64,000 bases of DNA from CAZMGT01 sp964565895 (GTDB taxonomy: Bacteria > Armatimonadota > Zipacnadia > UBA1398 > CAZMGT01), in the NCBI GenBank assembly GCA_964565895.1, contig CAZMGT010000012.1, positions 1 through 64,000 on the forward strand. Reading direction: 5' to 3'. Below, in pieces: positions 40,224 through 49,488 of the stretch (position 1 is the first letter of the stretch; each line of letters begins with the position of its first letter). The translations under genes and the position numbers were made by a program. A model generated the notes under the pieces. The model did not search any database. It was given only the letters and a program-made list of their open reading frames with translations, and was not told the DNA's origin.

Positions 40224-41531
40224 CTATGTTCTCTTGATGCTGTGCTCCACGCGAATGCTCGCGCAAATTTTGTTTACGCAGGGCAGGGCTTTAATCCCGG
40301 CCAGGGCCTTGTCGAACGCCTCCTGCTTGCAGGTGTGGGTAATCCAAATGATCTCCGCCTCGCCATTTTCCGCCTCTTGCTGGTGCACGGCGGCGATGCT
40401 TACCCGGTGCTGGCCGAAGATCGTGGCGATGCTCCCCAGGACGCCCGGCTCGTCCACGACCATCGCGCGGACGTAGTGGCCGGACTCGAACTCGCTGGGA
40501 GGGACGAGCTCGGCGCGCGCGGCACAGGTGCAGGGGACGCGCCCCGCCGCACCGCGGAGGATGTTGCGTGCGGCGTCGATAACGTCGCCCAAAATGGCGC
40601 TTCCCGCGGGAAACGAGCCCGCCCCCGGGCCGTAGAACATCAGGTTGCCCGCATATTCGCACGAGAGAAACACCGCATTGTACGCCCCGGCCACCGAGGC
40701 CAACGGATGGTCCTCGGGGACGAGCGCGGGATGGACGCGAATCTCCAGCCGCCCGTCGGGGGCCTGCTTGGCGATGGCCAGGAGCTTGATTACGTAGCCG
40801 CACTCCTGCGCCGCCTCATGGTCGCGCGGCTCGATCTCGCGGATCCCCTCGCGCACCACCTGGTCGATGTCCACCGACTGCTCCCAGGCGATGGAGGCGA
40901 TGATCGCCAGCTTATAGGCGGCGTCGTGGCCGTCGATGTCGTCGGAGGGGTCCTGCTCCGCGTAGCCTTGCTCTTGCGCTTCGGCGAGCGCCTGGTCGAA
41001 CGGCAGGTGGTCCTTGGCCATGCGCATGAGGATGTAGTTGGTCGTGCCGTTTAAGATGGCGAGGATGGAGTTAACGTTGTCCGCCTCGATGCTCTCCTTC
41101 ATGGGCCGGATGAGCGGGATGGCGCTGGCCACGCTGGCCTCGAAGTTCACGTCTACCCCCTTCTCGCGGGCCAGCGCGAGCAGCTCGTGGCCATATTTGG
41201 CCAGAAGCTCTTTGTTTGCGGTAACCACGCTCTTGCCACGCTCGACTGCGGCAAACACGAGATCCTTCGCCGCGCCCACGCCGCCGATGCATTCCACGAT
41301 AATGTCGATCTCCGGGTCGGTGACCACAGCCATGGCGTCGGCGCAGAAAATGCCGCGGGGCAGCTCGGCAATGGCCTCTTTCTCTGGATCGAGCACGGCC
41401 ACGCGCGCGATGTTTAGCGCGGCACCGAGGCGCCGGCGGATTTTCTCCGCATTGGCCACGGCCATGCGCGCAAACCCGCTGCCCACCGTGCCGCAGCCCA
41501 AAAGCCCAACGTTAACCTGCTCGCGCGCCAT
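40224..41531 (-). CDS. hom: Homoserine dehydrogenase
   Basis: 435 residues, cytoplasmic. It reduces aspartate semialdehyde to homoserine in threonine and methionine synthesis. N-terminal Rossmann loop VGLLGCGTVGSGFARM; SVVTANKELLAKYG; the substrate site GTTNYILMRM and AYKLAIIASIAW; C-terminal ACT domain (VDEPGVLGSIATIFGQHRVSIAAVHQQ), which normally senses threonine. Length is typical for the ACT-containing form. ATG 41531 follows GGAGGTAAGAG. It is 50 nt downstream of a secreted GH140-like gene, an unusual pairing for a housekeeping enzyme. Confidence 0.95.
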   Translation of the reverse strand: MAREQVNVGLLGCGTVGSGFARMAVANAEKIRRRLGAALNIARVAVLDPEKEAIAELPRGIFCADAMAVVTDPEIDIIVECIGGVGAAKDLVFAAVERGKSVVTANKELLAKYGHELLALAREKGVDVNFEASVASAIPLIRPMKESIEADNVNSILAILNGTTNYILMRMAKDHLPFDQALAEAQEQGYAEQDPSDDIDGHDAAYKLAIIASIAWEQSVDIDQVVREGIREIEPRDHEAAQECGYVIKLLAIAKQAPDGRLEIRVHPALVPEDHPLASVAGAYNAVFLSCEYAGNLMFYGPGAGSFPAGSAILGDVIDAARNILRGAAGRVPCTCAARAELVPPSEFESGHYVRAMVVDEPGVLGSIATIFGQHRVSIAAVHQQEAENGEAEIIWITHTCKQEAFDKALAGIKALPCVNKICASIRVEHSIKRT

Positions 41532-41581
41532 TGCTCTTACCTCCACAAGCGGCGGTCGAAAAGCGCAACGGCGAGTGCCCC

Positions 41582-43267
41582 CTAGCGCAGCGTGCGCTGG
41601 GTAAGCACGAGCACCCAGTCCTCGGGGTGCTCGCCCGCGCCGCGCGGGGCGGAAAAGCCCTGCTCCGGGCTCCCCCGCGCCGGGCGGAGCTCGCCTGTGC
41701 GCGGGTCGAACCAATACGCGTTATACTGCCTCCCGCGGGGCAGGTTAAGCTTTACCGCGCCCCCCACAGGGAGATAAACGGCGACCTCAAACCGCTGTTT
41801 GTCGGCCAGGCACAACGGCTTGCCCCCCACGGGGTAGTTCGCCGGGGCGACAAGCTCGGGCGCCGGGCGAAGCGCGGCAAAGGGCATAACCTGCACAAAA
41901 AATTTCTTCACCAAGGCAAGCTGGGCCACGCCGGGCATGTCGTGGTCGGCGATGAAATATGGCCCCCAGGTAAAGGCAAAGCCGTTGCCCACGCACAGCC
42001 CGCAAAACGCCCCGCGCCACGCTCCGCGGCGGGTGTGGTCGACGAACAAGTACTGGTGCCAGGGCGGGAGGCAGTCTACCTCTAGGCTGCGCTCGTAGCC
42101 ATATTCCACGAGCATCGCGCTCCCCGGCCAGCCGGCAAGGCTTTCCGCAGCGTTCTCCTCGAGCCCTGCGGCGAGCCAGGCGTTATCCTTTCCCGTGCTC
42201 CCCCACTCCTGGAACATAATGGCGTCAATGGCCCCCGGGTCGGCGGCGAAGCGCTGGGCAAACGGCGGCTTGCGCGGCCCGTTGTGCACGGCGACGATGT
42301 GCCCGTGCGGGGCGATGGACTTTAGCCAGCGGGCGGTGCGCAAGGCCCACTCGTCGGCCTCTTTGTTGTAGCTAAATTTCCCATCGGGGTAGTATTCGTA
42401 CTCGTTCATTAGCGTCCAGACGTAAACGCTGGCGAAGGCGTCCCAGCGGGCGACGCAATAGCCAAGCCAGAGGCGCTCTAGCTCTTCGGTAAAAACCTTG
42501 CGGTTGTTAAACGGGAACTCAAAGCCCCAGGCCTCGAGGATCATCTCAAAGCCTACGTCGAGGCTCTCGGCAAGGCGCAGCACTTTGTCCACGGTGCGGA
42601 ACCACTCGAGGTTCAGGCGGTCGAGCTGGGGGTTTTGGCGCGTGCCGCCCCAGGGCCAGAGGGGGCGGGTTTGCCAGACGTTTTTCGGGCTTTTCGGGTG
42701 TTGCGGGCTAACCTGGCAGCGCGCGCGAAAGATGTTAAACCCCTGCTCGGCGCGGCGGCGGAGCAGCGGGGCCACGGCCTCGTCAAGCGACTTTGCGCAA
42801 TAGGCCACGCCGAAGATGTTGTAAAACGTCTCACCTAGAAGAAAGCACGGCTCGCCGGTGGAGTAGCAAAAGCCCCAGCCTACGCCGGGGGTGGCCAAGA
42901 GAAAGCGCGGCTTGTCGCTGAGCCGGGCCACGGTCAGCTCGCCCGCGGTGCACAGGCCGGGGTCCTCCGGCTGCGAGGCAGCGCGCCAGCGCCAGCGGCC
43001 GGTCTCGTCCGGGCGAAAGCGCACGCGCCATGTTTGCCCGCCGTCGTAAAAGCCAAGCGCCGTGCGCTGCTTGCCCGAGGGGGCGGTGAACACGGCCTCT
43101 ACGCGCACATCGGCAAAAGGGTTTGCGTACTGCCGCTGGGCGGTGAGCTCAAGCTCGATCATCTCGCCATAGCGCTTGGCCAGAGCAGCCGCGGGAACGG
43201 CGGCGCAGAGCAGGAGCACTGCTCCCCCTCCCCACAAGAGCACCCGGGCAAGGACGTTTCGCGACAT
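41582..43267 (-). CDS. Secreted DUF5060/DUF4038 glycoside hydrolase, GH140-like
   Basis: 561 residues. ATG 43267 has GGAGGAATACCCT ahead. Signal peptide LLWGGGAVLLLCAAVPAAA. N-terminal DUF5060-like beta-sandwich (about 40-120; ANPFADVRVEAVF, DETGRWRWRA), then a TIM barrel of the DUF4038 type with PCFLLGETFYNIF. Candidate catalytic residues are Glu in WTLMNEYEYY and in AMLVEYGYERS. C-terminal putative collagen-binding-type sandwich. Such proteins are retaining glycosidases or apiosidases; substrate unresolved. It diverges from the GH30-like gene across a 255-bp intergenic region, so both may share control. Confidence 0.83.
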   Translation of the reverse strand: MSRNVLARVLLWGGGAVLLLCAAVPAAALAKRYGEMIELELTAQRQYANPFADVRVEAVFTAPSGKQRTALGFYDGGQTWRVRFRPDETGRWRWRAASQPEDPGLCTAGELTVARLSDKPRFLLATPGVGWGFCYSTGEPCFLLGETFYNIFGVAYCAKSLDEAVAPLLRRRAEQGFNIFRARCQVSPQHPKSPKNVWQTRPLWPWGGTRQNPQLDRLNLEWFRTVDKVLRLAESLDVGFEMILEAWGFEFPFNNRKVFTEELERLWLGYCVARWDAFASVYVWTLMNEYEYYPDGKFSYNKEADEWALRTARWLKSIAPHGHIVAVHNGPRKPPFAQRFAADPGAIDAIMFQEWGSTGKDNAWLAAGLEENAAESLAGWPGSAMLVEYGYERSLEVDCLPPWHQYLFVDHTRRGAWRGAFCGLCVGNGFAFTWGPYFIADHDMPGVAQLALVKKFFVQVMPFAALRPAPELVAPANYPVGGKPLCLADKQRFEVAVYLPVGGAVKLNLPRGRQYNAYWFDPRTGELRPARGSPEQGFSAPRGAGEHPEDWVLVLTQRTLR

Positions 43268-43432
43268 AGGGTATTCCTCCTGCCAAGCGAAATGGCACAC
43301 GCGGCGGCGCCGTTGCCCGGCAGCCCGCTAGCGCGGGCGAAAGCTGTTCGTTGGACGCCCGCGGCGAGGCGTAGTTTCTCGCGGCAGGAGGTTTTCCCCT
43401 ATATTCAACAGCACAGGCCGCTGCGGGAAACC

Positions 43433-43456
43433 GCGCCCGCGCGGGCGCGTCTTTTA
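43433..43456 (+). terminator. Palindrome with T-run upstream of the GH30-like gene
   Basis: GCGCCCGCGCGGGCGC (43433-43448) is a perfect palindrome followed by GTCTTTTA. It looks like an intrinsic terminator on the + strand, yet no + strand gene ends here. It would lie in the leader of the GH30-like gene, about 67 nt from the start, and might attenuate it. Confidence 0.35.
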
Positions 43457-43522
43457 TGACAACAGCGCCGGCACAACAGGTCGCCAGCCGGCGGACTCCG
43501 GCCCGCAGGGGAGGGGGCTTTG

Positions 43523-46048
43523 GTGCATCGCTCGCGCCGTGCGTTTTGCGCCATTTGCGCAGGGGGGTTGTTTGTCGCTCTGCTCGTCGTCGCCTGCGGC
43601 GCGCAGCCCCAGGCCGATGTTACGGCGACCATCGACCGCACAACGGGCTACCAAACGATTCGCGGGTGGAGCGCAAACCCCCACTACCTGCGCATTACCC
43701 CGGAGCAGCGCGACCAGTTGCTCGACGAGGCGGTGAACGAGCTCGGGCTAACGCGCCTGCGCTGGAGCATGCCCGTGGGCAACCGCGCCGTTTCGCGCAC
43801 GTGGGAGTGGGAGAACGACAACGGCGACCCGGAGAGCATTAACTGGGCGGCGTTCTCGACGGAGTACGTGGACAAGTTCGTCAAGACGTATATCTTGCCG
43901 TTCAAAGAGCGCGTCGAGGCAAACGGCGATCCGTTTGAGCTGTGGATTAGCCCCTCGTTTTTCGACGGAGGCAGCACGGGAACGGTCCCCGCGTGGCTTT
44001 TGCACAGCCCGGGCGAGTATGCCGAGTTTGCCACATCGTTCTTGCTCTACCTTAAGAACAAGTTTGGCCTGGTGGCCACGCACTATGTAATTTGCAACGA
44101 GGCGGGAAACCACAACGCCTTTTCGCCCGACGTCGTGCGGCGGATGATCAAAACCCTCGGCCCAAAGCTCGCCCAGCTCGGCCTGCCCACCAAAATTCAG
44201 TTCCCCGACTGCGTTAACGCCCGCGTGAGCTGGCGCTATATCGAGGCCACCAAAGACGACCCCGAGATGTGGCGCTATATCGGCCCGCTTACCTACCACT
44301 GGTATGGCAAGGAAAATCAAACGTGGATGGCCAAGATCGCCCAGTTCGCCCGTGCGCGAGGCTTGCCCACGGGGCAGACGGAGTATATGTGGCTGAAGAT
44401 CGACCATCTTTACGACGACCTGACCATCGGGGGAGTGTCCTATTGGTCCATCTACGGCCTGGGCGGGCCTGCGCCGCGGCAGAATTTTTATATCCACCGC
44501 AACGGGACATCGTTTAGCCGCGGGCCGCAGTTTTGGAACTTCCGCCAGGTAATGCACTATGTGCGCCCGGGCGCGGTGCGCATTGGCGCGCGCTCGAGCG
44601 ACCCGGCGCTGCGCTGTTTGGCGTTTGAGCGCGAGGGAAAGATCGTTGTCGTGCTCATCAACACAAGCGGGCCCAAGCGCGAGCGGAGCGTGGTCGTGGC
44701 CAACCTGCCCGCGGGGCGCTACGGGGTGTGCCAGACGGTGGGCACGAAGCCCTATCGCGAGTTGGGCGTGCGCGAGGTGGGGGGCGAGGGCAAGCTTGAG
44801 GTTACCGTCGCCGCGGGCGGGGTGCTCACCATCTACCCCCACCCGGGGGGCAATCTTCCCCCAACGGTGACGCAGTGGGAGGCCAAGCCCAACTACCTCA
44901 CCGTCCCGCAGAGCAAGGTAACGCTTGTCGCTGCGGCGTGCGACCCGGAGCTCGACCGGCTCAGCTTTTCCTGGAAGGTAAGCCGCACGCCCGCCGGGGC
45001 AAACGTGCGCCTAGCCACGCCCAACGAGCCAACGACCGAGGCCACGGGGCTTACCGTTCCCGGAAAGTATGGGTTTGTCGTGGCTATCTCCGACGGGACA
45101 AGCGTCGTTCGGCGCGAGGTTTTGCTAAACGTGTTTTCCGAAAACCAGCCGCCGTTCATCATCGACTTGCACAACCGCATTCCCGTCCAGGTAACCCTGC
45201 CCACAAGCCGGACAAACCTGCGCGCGGGGGCGTTTGACCTGGAGGACGACCCGCTGCGCTTTCGCTGGAGCATCGTGCGCCAGCCGCCAGGGGCCAACGC
45301 GCGGCTGGAAAAACCCACCGAGGGCGCCTGCCCAGTGTCGAACCTGACCGCGCCCGGGGAATATGTGTTTCGGTTCGAGGCGAGCGACCCCACGCATACC
45401 GTGTCGCAGACGCTTACCGTGCCCGTCTACCCGCCGAACAACGCGCCGCGCATCCTCTCTATCTCGGCCGCGCCCCAGCTCCTGGCCCCTCCGCAGAGCA
45501 CGGCCACGCTGAGCGCGAAAACCGACGACCCCGACGGCGACGTGATTACCCACTGGTGGGAGGTAAAGAGCGCCCCCGCGGGGGCGAACGTGCGCTTTGA
45601 GCGCCAAGGGGCGGCGACGACGAAGGTGTTCGGCCTCACGGCCCAGGGCACGTACACGTTTACGCTGACCGTTGTCGATCGGACGAAGTTCGTGCGCAAG
45701 GACGTCTCCCTGGTCGTTGGCGGGCAACCCGGGGCGCGGCCGGCGGGGGCGTTGGAGCTGCGCGATCCGCCCGCGCGGCGTTCGCGCGACGACCGGGTAA
45801 TCATCGCCCGCGGGGTAGTTCTGGGAACGGTTACAGCGAAGGGCGCGACATGGGTCGAGGTGACCTCGGACACGGGCCACTGCGCACGCTATATTCCGGA
45901 GTTGCGGGGCGGGCCGCCGCGCGCCGGCGGAGGGCCGGATAGGGCGATCGTCGCCAAAATTGCCCTGCTGCGCGTGGGGCAGCGCGTGCGCGTGGTGTGG
46001 TATGTGAACGACCACTTGCGCATCGAGGACATCGCGGCCCTGCCCTAG
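43523..46048 (+). CDS. Secreted GH30-like glycosidase with three Ig-like domains
   Basis: 841 residues. GTG 43523 is preferred over TTG 43520; GGGGAGGGGG lies upstream. Signal peptide or lipoprotein-like start (CAGGLFVALLVVACGAQ). Catalytic clan-A barrel: GYQTIRGWSANPHYL, acid/base E193 (ICNEAG) and nucleophile E287 (TGQTEYMW), consistent with GH30-type xylanase, glucuronoxylanase or glucosidase. C-terminal to a small sandwich come three Ig/PKD-like domains (LDRLSFSWKVSRTPAGA, DPLRFRWSIVRQPPGA, DGDVITHWWEVKSAPAGA), then a short OB-like end domain. Likely works with the GH10 enzyme encoded 193 nt downstream on xylan-type material. Confidence 0.83.
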   Translation: MHRSRRAFCAICAGGLFVALLVVACGAQPQADVTATIDRTTGYQTIRGWSANPHYLRITPEQRDQLLDEAVNELGLTRLRWSMPVGNRAVSRTWEWENDNGDPESINWAAFSTEYVDKFVKTYILPFKERVEANGDPFELWISPSFFDGGSTGTVPAWLLHSPGEYAEFATSFLLYLKNKFGLVATHYVICNEAGNHNAFSPDVVRRMIKTLGPKLAQLGLPTKIQFPDCVNARVSWRYIEATKDDPEMWRYIGPLTYHWYGKENQTWMAKIAQFARARGLPTGQTEYMWLKIDHLYDDLTIGGVSYWSIYGLGGPAPRQNFYIHRNGTSFSRGPQFWNFRQVMHYVRPGAVRIGARSSDPALRCLAFEREGKIVVVLINTSGPKRERSVVVANLPAGRYGVCQTVGTKPYRELGVREVGGEGKLEVTVAAGGVLTIYPHPGGNLPPTVTQWEAKPNYLTVPQSKVTLVAAACDPELDRLSFSWKVSRTPAGANVRLATPNEPTTEATGLTVPGKYGFVVAISDGTSVVRREVLLNVFSENQPPFIIDLHNRIPVQVTLPTSRTNLRAGAFDLEDDPLRFRWSIVRQPPGANARLEKPTEGACPVSNLTAPGEYVFRFEASDPTHTVSQTLTVPVYPPNNAPRILSISAAPQLLAPPQSTATLSAKTDDPDGDVITHWWEVKSAPAGANVRFERQGAATTKVFGLTAQGTYTFTLTVVDRTKFVRKDVSLVVGGQPGARPAGALELRDPPARRSRDDRVIIARGVVLGTVTAKGATWVEVTSDTGHCARYIPELRGGPPRAGGGPDRAIVAKIALLRVGQRVRVVWYVNDHLRIEDIAALP

Positions 46049-46241
46049 GGGAGCAGGGGCAAGTTCACCGCTCCGCCGCCCCGCTTGCGCGGCCAGAGCT
46101 GCGGCGGGCAGGGCGCGGCTGGGACTTGTTTTGCGGCGGGGCACCGATCGGCTCGCTGAAGTGTCCATCAGATAACGCTGCTCGGGCGAGAACAGGGATG
46201 TCGTCTCGTCGCTGCGAACAAGCGATGGCGAGGTGGTTTTG

Positions 46242-47843
46242 GTGCGCACAAAGGTTGCCTTAGCGCTGGCGCTGGCCGTTGCTTTGGCCCAGGGGTGCTC
46301 CGCTTTCGACAACGTGCCGCAGCTTAAGGAGCTGGCGCAGCAGCTTCAGGAGCTGTTGGCCAAGTGCGAGGCAAACAAGAGCCCGGCGGAGTGGGAAGTG
46401 CTCTCGCCGATGTGGCTGTGCGCGGAGGCGGTGCTCGCGGAGAACTGGCAGAAGGCGGCCGACGCCGACGCCTGGCTGCGCGCGCGGCTTGCCCGAAAGG
46501 AGTGGTTCGAGCGCCTGGGCCCCAACGCGCGGATGTGGGGCGGGGACATTTTGCGCGAGGCGGCCGCCGAGGAGAAGCTCGACCTGCACGCCGTGCTTGC
46601 GCGCATGATTAACCTCGCGAAGGCCATCCCCTGGGACCAGCGGGCGCGACTGGGCGTCGAGCGGTTTCGCAAGGGCCAGGCCACGGTGCGCGTCGTTGAC
46701 GCGGACGGCGCGCCGGTCGCTGGGGCGAAGGTCGTCGTGCGGCAGGTGTCGCACGACTTTTTGTTTGGCTGTGCGTTTCCCAACTTCTCAGCAATAAAGC
46801 GCCGGCTGGGCGAGGAGGGATGGAGCAAGTTTCAGCGCTACTTTACCGCGCTGTTCAACTATGCCACCTCGGAGAATATGTTTAAGTGGATCGTAATGCA
46901 GCCGCGCGATGGCCCGCCCTCGTTCGCGGACACCGACCAGTGGGTGGCGTGGTGCGAGGCAAACGGCGTTGTCCCCAAGGGGCACTGCCTGGTTTGGGGA
47001 AACAAGGGCGGCCAGGGGGTGCCTCCGTTTTTGTTCGCCCTTGCCCCGCAGGAGGTAACGCGGCGCGTGGAGCAGCGCATCAGGAGCACCGTGGGGCGCT
47101 ACGCCGGCCGGGTGAGGTTCTGGGATGTGGTCAACGAGCCGCTGCACTGCCACTGGTTTGAGCAGCGCATGGGGCCGGGCTACATCGCGCAGTGCCTCTC
47201 CTGGGCGCGTGCGGCCGACCCCCAGGCGAAGCTCATCGTCAACGAGTTTGCCAACTTCGTCGGTGGCGCGCCGCGGTTTCGCGACCTGCTCCGCCGGCTG
47301 CGCGAGCAAGGGGCGCCGATCGACGCCGCGGGGCTGCAAACGCATGACAACGGCTATTTTTACCCGCCGCAGGTGATTTTTAACACGCTGGACACGGTGG
47401 CCCAGGCGGGGCTGCCCCTCCACCTTACGGAGATCACGTTCAGCTCCGACGGCCGGCCCATCCGCGGGGGCTATCGGCAAGGGCGCTGGACGCCTGAGGT
47501 TCAGGGGCAGTTTTACGAGTATCTATATACCATGGCGTTCGGGCACCCCGCGGTAGAGGCGATTACTATGTGGGCGCTGTGGGATGGGGCGAGCTGGCAG
47601 CCGCAGGGGGGCATTGTGGGGGTTAACTGGCAGCCCAAGCCCGCATATCAAGCGCTCGACCGGCTAATCAACACCAAGTGGCGCACGAACCTTGAGCTTA
47701 CCGCGGGGCGCGGCGGGGCGGTTACCTTTCGCGGGTTTTACGGGCGGTACGAGATCGAGGTCACCGCGCCAGACGGCCGACGTAGCAAGACAGAGGTGCA
47801 CCTGAAAAAGGGCGCGGAGAACAGCTTTGTCGTGAGGATTTAG
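46242..47843 (+). CDS. Secreted GH10 endo-beta-1,4-xylanase
   Basis: 533 residues. GTG 46242 is preferred because GAGGTGG is 7 nt upstream. Signal peptide KVALALALAVALAQGCSA, possibly a lipoprotein with an imperfect lipobox. A helical region (about 30-140), then a small beta-sandwich (VRVVDADGAPVAGAKVVV), lead into the GH10 barrel from about 165. Catalytic acid/base E299 (WDVVNEPL) and nucleophile E397 (LHLTEITF) are both present, with HCLVWGN and LQTHDNG as subsite motifs. GH10 hydrolyses xylan backbones by a retaining mechanism. The extended N-terminus is unlike minimal xylanases but known in GH10 proteins of related bacteria. Confidence 0.92.
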   Translation: MRTKVALALALAVALAQGCSAFDNVPQLKELAQQLQELLAKCEANKSPAEWEVLSPMWLCAEAVLAENWQKAADADAWLRARLARKEWFERLGPNARMWGGDILREAAAEEKLDLHAVLARMINLAKAIPWDQRARLGVERFRKGQATVRVVDADGAPVAGAKVVVRQVSHDFLFGCAFPNFSAIKRRLGEEGWSKFQRYFTALFNYATSENMFKWIVMQPRDGPPSFADTDQWVAWCEANGVVPKGHCLVWGNKGGQGVPPFLFALAPQEVTRRVEQRIRSTVGRYAGRVRFWDVVNEPLHCHWFEQRMGPGYIAQCLSWARAADPQAKLIVNEFANFVGGAPRFRDLLRRLREQGAPIDAAGLQTHDNGYFYPPQVIFNTLDTVAQAGLPLHLTEITFSSDGRPIRGGYRQGRWTPEVQGQFYEYLYTMAFGHPAVEAITMWALWDGASWQPQGGIVGVNWQPKPAYQALDRLINTKWRTNLELTAGRGGAVTFRGFYGRYEIEVTAPDGRRSKTEVHLKKGAENSFVVRI

Positions 47844-48044
47844 CGCGCGCGGCTAAGTGGTCGGTTGGCCGTTGGGTGGCCGTAGAGAGTGGGTTTTGGG
47901 CAAAAGTTTTGTCTGCCTAATATTTTCTGCGAGGAAAACCCCCAAGCGAACGGGAATAACAAGCAACGCCGCAGGAAGTGTCGTCGGCCACGCGGGCGGC
48001 TGTGCTGCTCGCGGCCAATACGCCCTCTTGAAGGGAGGGCCGCG

Positions 48045-49397
48045 ATGCACGTTTACTTGATCGCACCCAATTGGGCGAAGACGTATGACGAGTCGTATCC
48101 CCCCGCGCCGAAGGGCTTCTTCCCTCCGCTGGGGCTGCTTGCCGTCGCCGCACTAACCCCGCCGCACATCGAAGTAAGCCTTACCGACGAGAGCTTGGAG
48201 CCCGTGGACTTCGACCGCGACGCAGATCTCGTCGGCTTGACGGCGACGACCTGTGTCGCGCCGCGGGCGTATCAGATCGCCGACCGCTTTCGCGCGCGGG
48301 GAATTAAGGTCGTTATGGGCGGGATGCACGCCTCGGCGCTGCCCGAGGAAGCCCTGCGGCACGTGGACGCGGTCGTTGTCGGCGAGGCGGAGGGGCTCTG
48401 GCCGCGGCTGCTCGAGGACTTTGCCCGCGGCGAGTTGCAGCCGATCTATCGCCACCGCGAGCTGCCCCGGCTGGAGGGCCTGCCCGTACCCCGGAGGGAG
48501 CTCATTGACCCCGGCCGCTACGTCGCCCCGTTTACCCTGCAGGCCACGCGGGGGTGTGTGCACCAGTGCACGTTTTGCAGCGTGCACGTGTTTTTCGGGC
48601 GGCGTTTTCGCACGCGGCCGGTGGATGAGGTCGTCGCCGAAGCCGCTCAGCTTGAGGGGAAAAACCTGGTCTTCGTGGACGACAACATTATGGGCCACCC
48701 CTCCTATGCGGAAAAACTGTTTGAGCGGCTGAAAGACCTGCGCAAGAACTTCCTCGCCCAAGCCTCAACGAGCATTCTCAAAACACCGCAGCTTATCCGC
48801 AAAGCCGCCGAAGCGGGATGCAAAGCGTTGTTTATTGGCTTGGAGACGCTTTCCCCGAAAAACCTCGCGGACATCGCCAAGCGCGTAAATGTCGTGGAGA
48901 AATACAAGGAGCTCGTTAACCGTCTGCACGACAACGGCATCGCGATCATCGGGGCGTTTATGCTCGGCCTCGATGACGACGACGAGGGCGTGTTTGAGCG
49001 CACGGCGGAGTTTGCGGAAAAGGCGCAGATCGACGTCCCGCAATTCTCCATCGTCACCCCCTTGCCGGGCACGGTGTTTTACGAGCAGCTTGAGCGCGAG
49101 GGGCGGATTATCGAGCGCGACTGGTCCAAGTATACGGGCAACCACGTGTGCTTCCGGCCGCGGCGGCTGTCCGTAGACAAGCTCAACGACGGCCTGCGCT
49201 GGATATACGAGCGCTGCTATTCCTGGCCGAGCATTATCAAGCGCACCGCATTTCGCCTGCGCCCGCTGGTGTGGACGCTTAACGCGCTTTATCGCAAGCA
49301 GGTGATGAACTGGCTCAAGCGCGTGCGCGGGCAAGCGCAGGCGCGCGGGCCGTATACCCGGCTGCGGCGCAAGGGCGACCGCCCGGCGACGCCCTAG
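48045..49397 (+). CDS. B12-binding-domain radical SAM protein
   Basis: 450 residues. ATG 48045 has GAAGGGAGGG upstream. Order: N-terminal B12-binding-like Rossmann domain (1-140; VGEAEGLWPRL, but no obvious DxHxxG cobalamin motif), radical SAM core with the 4Fe-4S Cys triad C171, C175, C178 (RGCVHQCTFCSV), YKELVNRLHDNGIAIIGAFMLG, and a DUF4070-type C-terminus (FRPRRLSVDKLNDGL, YSWPSIIKR). Relatives do methylation or C-C bond chemistry in hopanoid or secondary-metabolite pathways. It follows a xylanase gene by 201 nt; any sugar link is unproven. It is not the CxxxCxxC sulfatase maturase. Confidence 0.9.
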   Translation: MHVYLIAPNWAKTYDESYPPAPKGFFPPLGLLAVAALTPPHIEVSLTDESLEPVDFDRDADLVGLTATTCVAPRAYQIADRFRARGIKVVMGGMHASALPEEALRHVDAVVVGEAEGLWPRLLEDFARGELQPIYRHRELPRLEGLPVPRRELIDPGRYVAPFTLQATRGCVHQCTFCSVHVFFGRRFRTRPVDEVVAEAAQLEGKNLVFVDDNIMGHPSYAEKLFERLKDLRKNFLAQASTSILKTPQLIRKAAEAGCKALFIGLETLSPKNLADIAKRVNVVEKYKELVNRLHDNGIAIIGAFMLGLDDDDEGVFERTAEFAEKAQIDVPQFSIVTPLPGTVFYEQLEREGRIIERDWSKYTGNHVCFRPRRLSVDKLNDGLRWIYERCYSWPSIIKRTAFRLRPLVWTLNALYRKQVMNWLKRVRGQAQARGPYTRLRRKGDRPATP

Positions 49398-49488
49398 GGG
49401 CCGGACCGCCCCGCAGGAGCGACGAACAAGTCGCGCGGAGAGCAATGCACAGGGTGCGGGTGCTGCGCTGAGGGAGGTTTTTCGAGCA

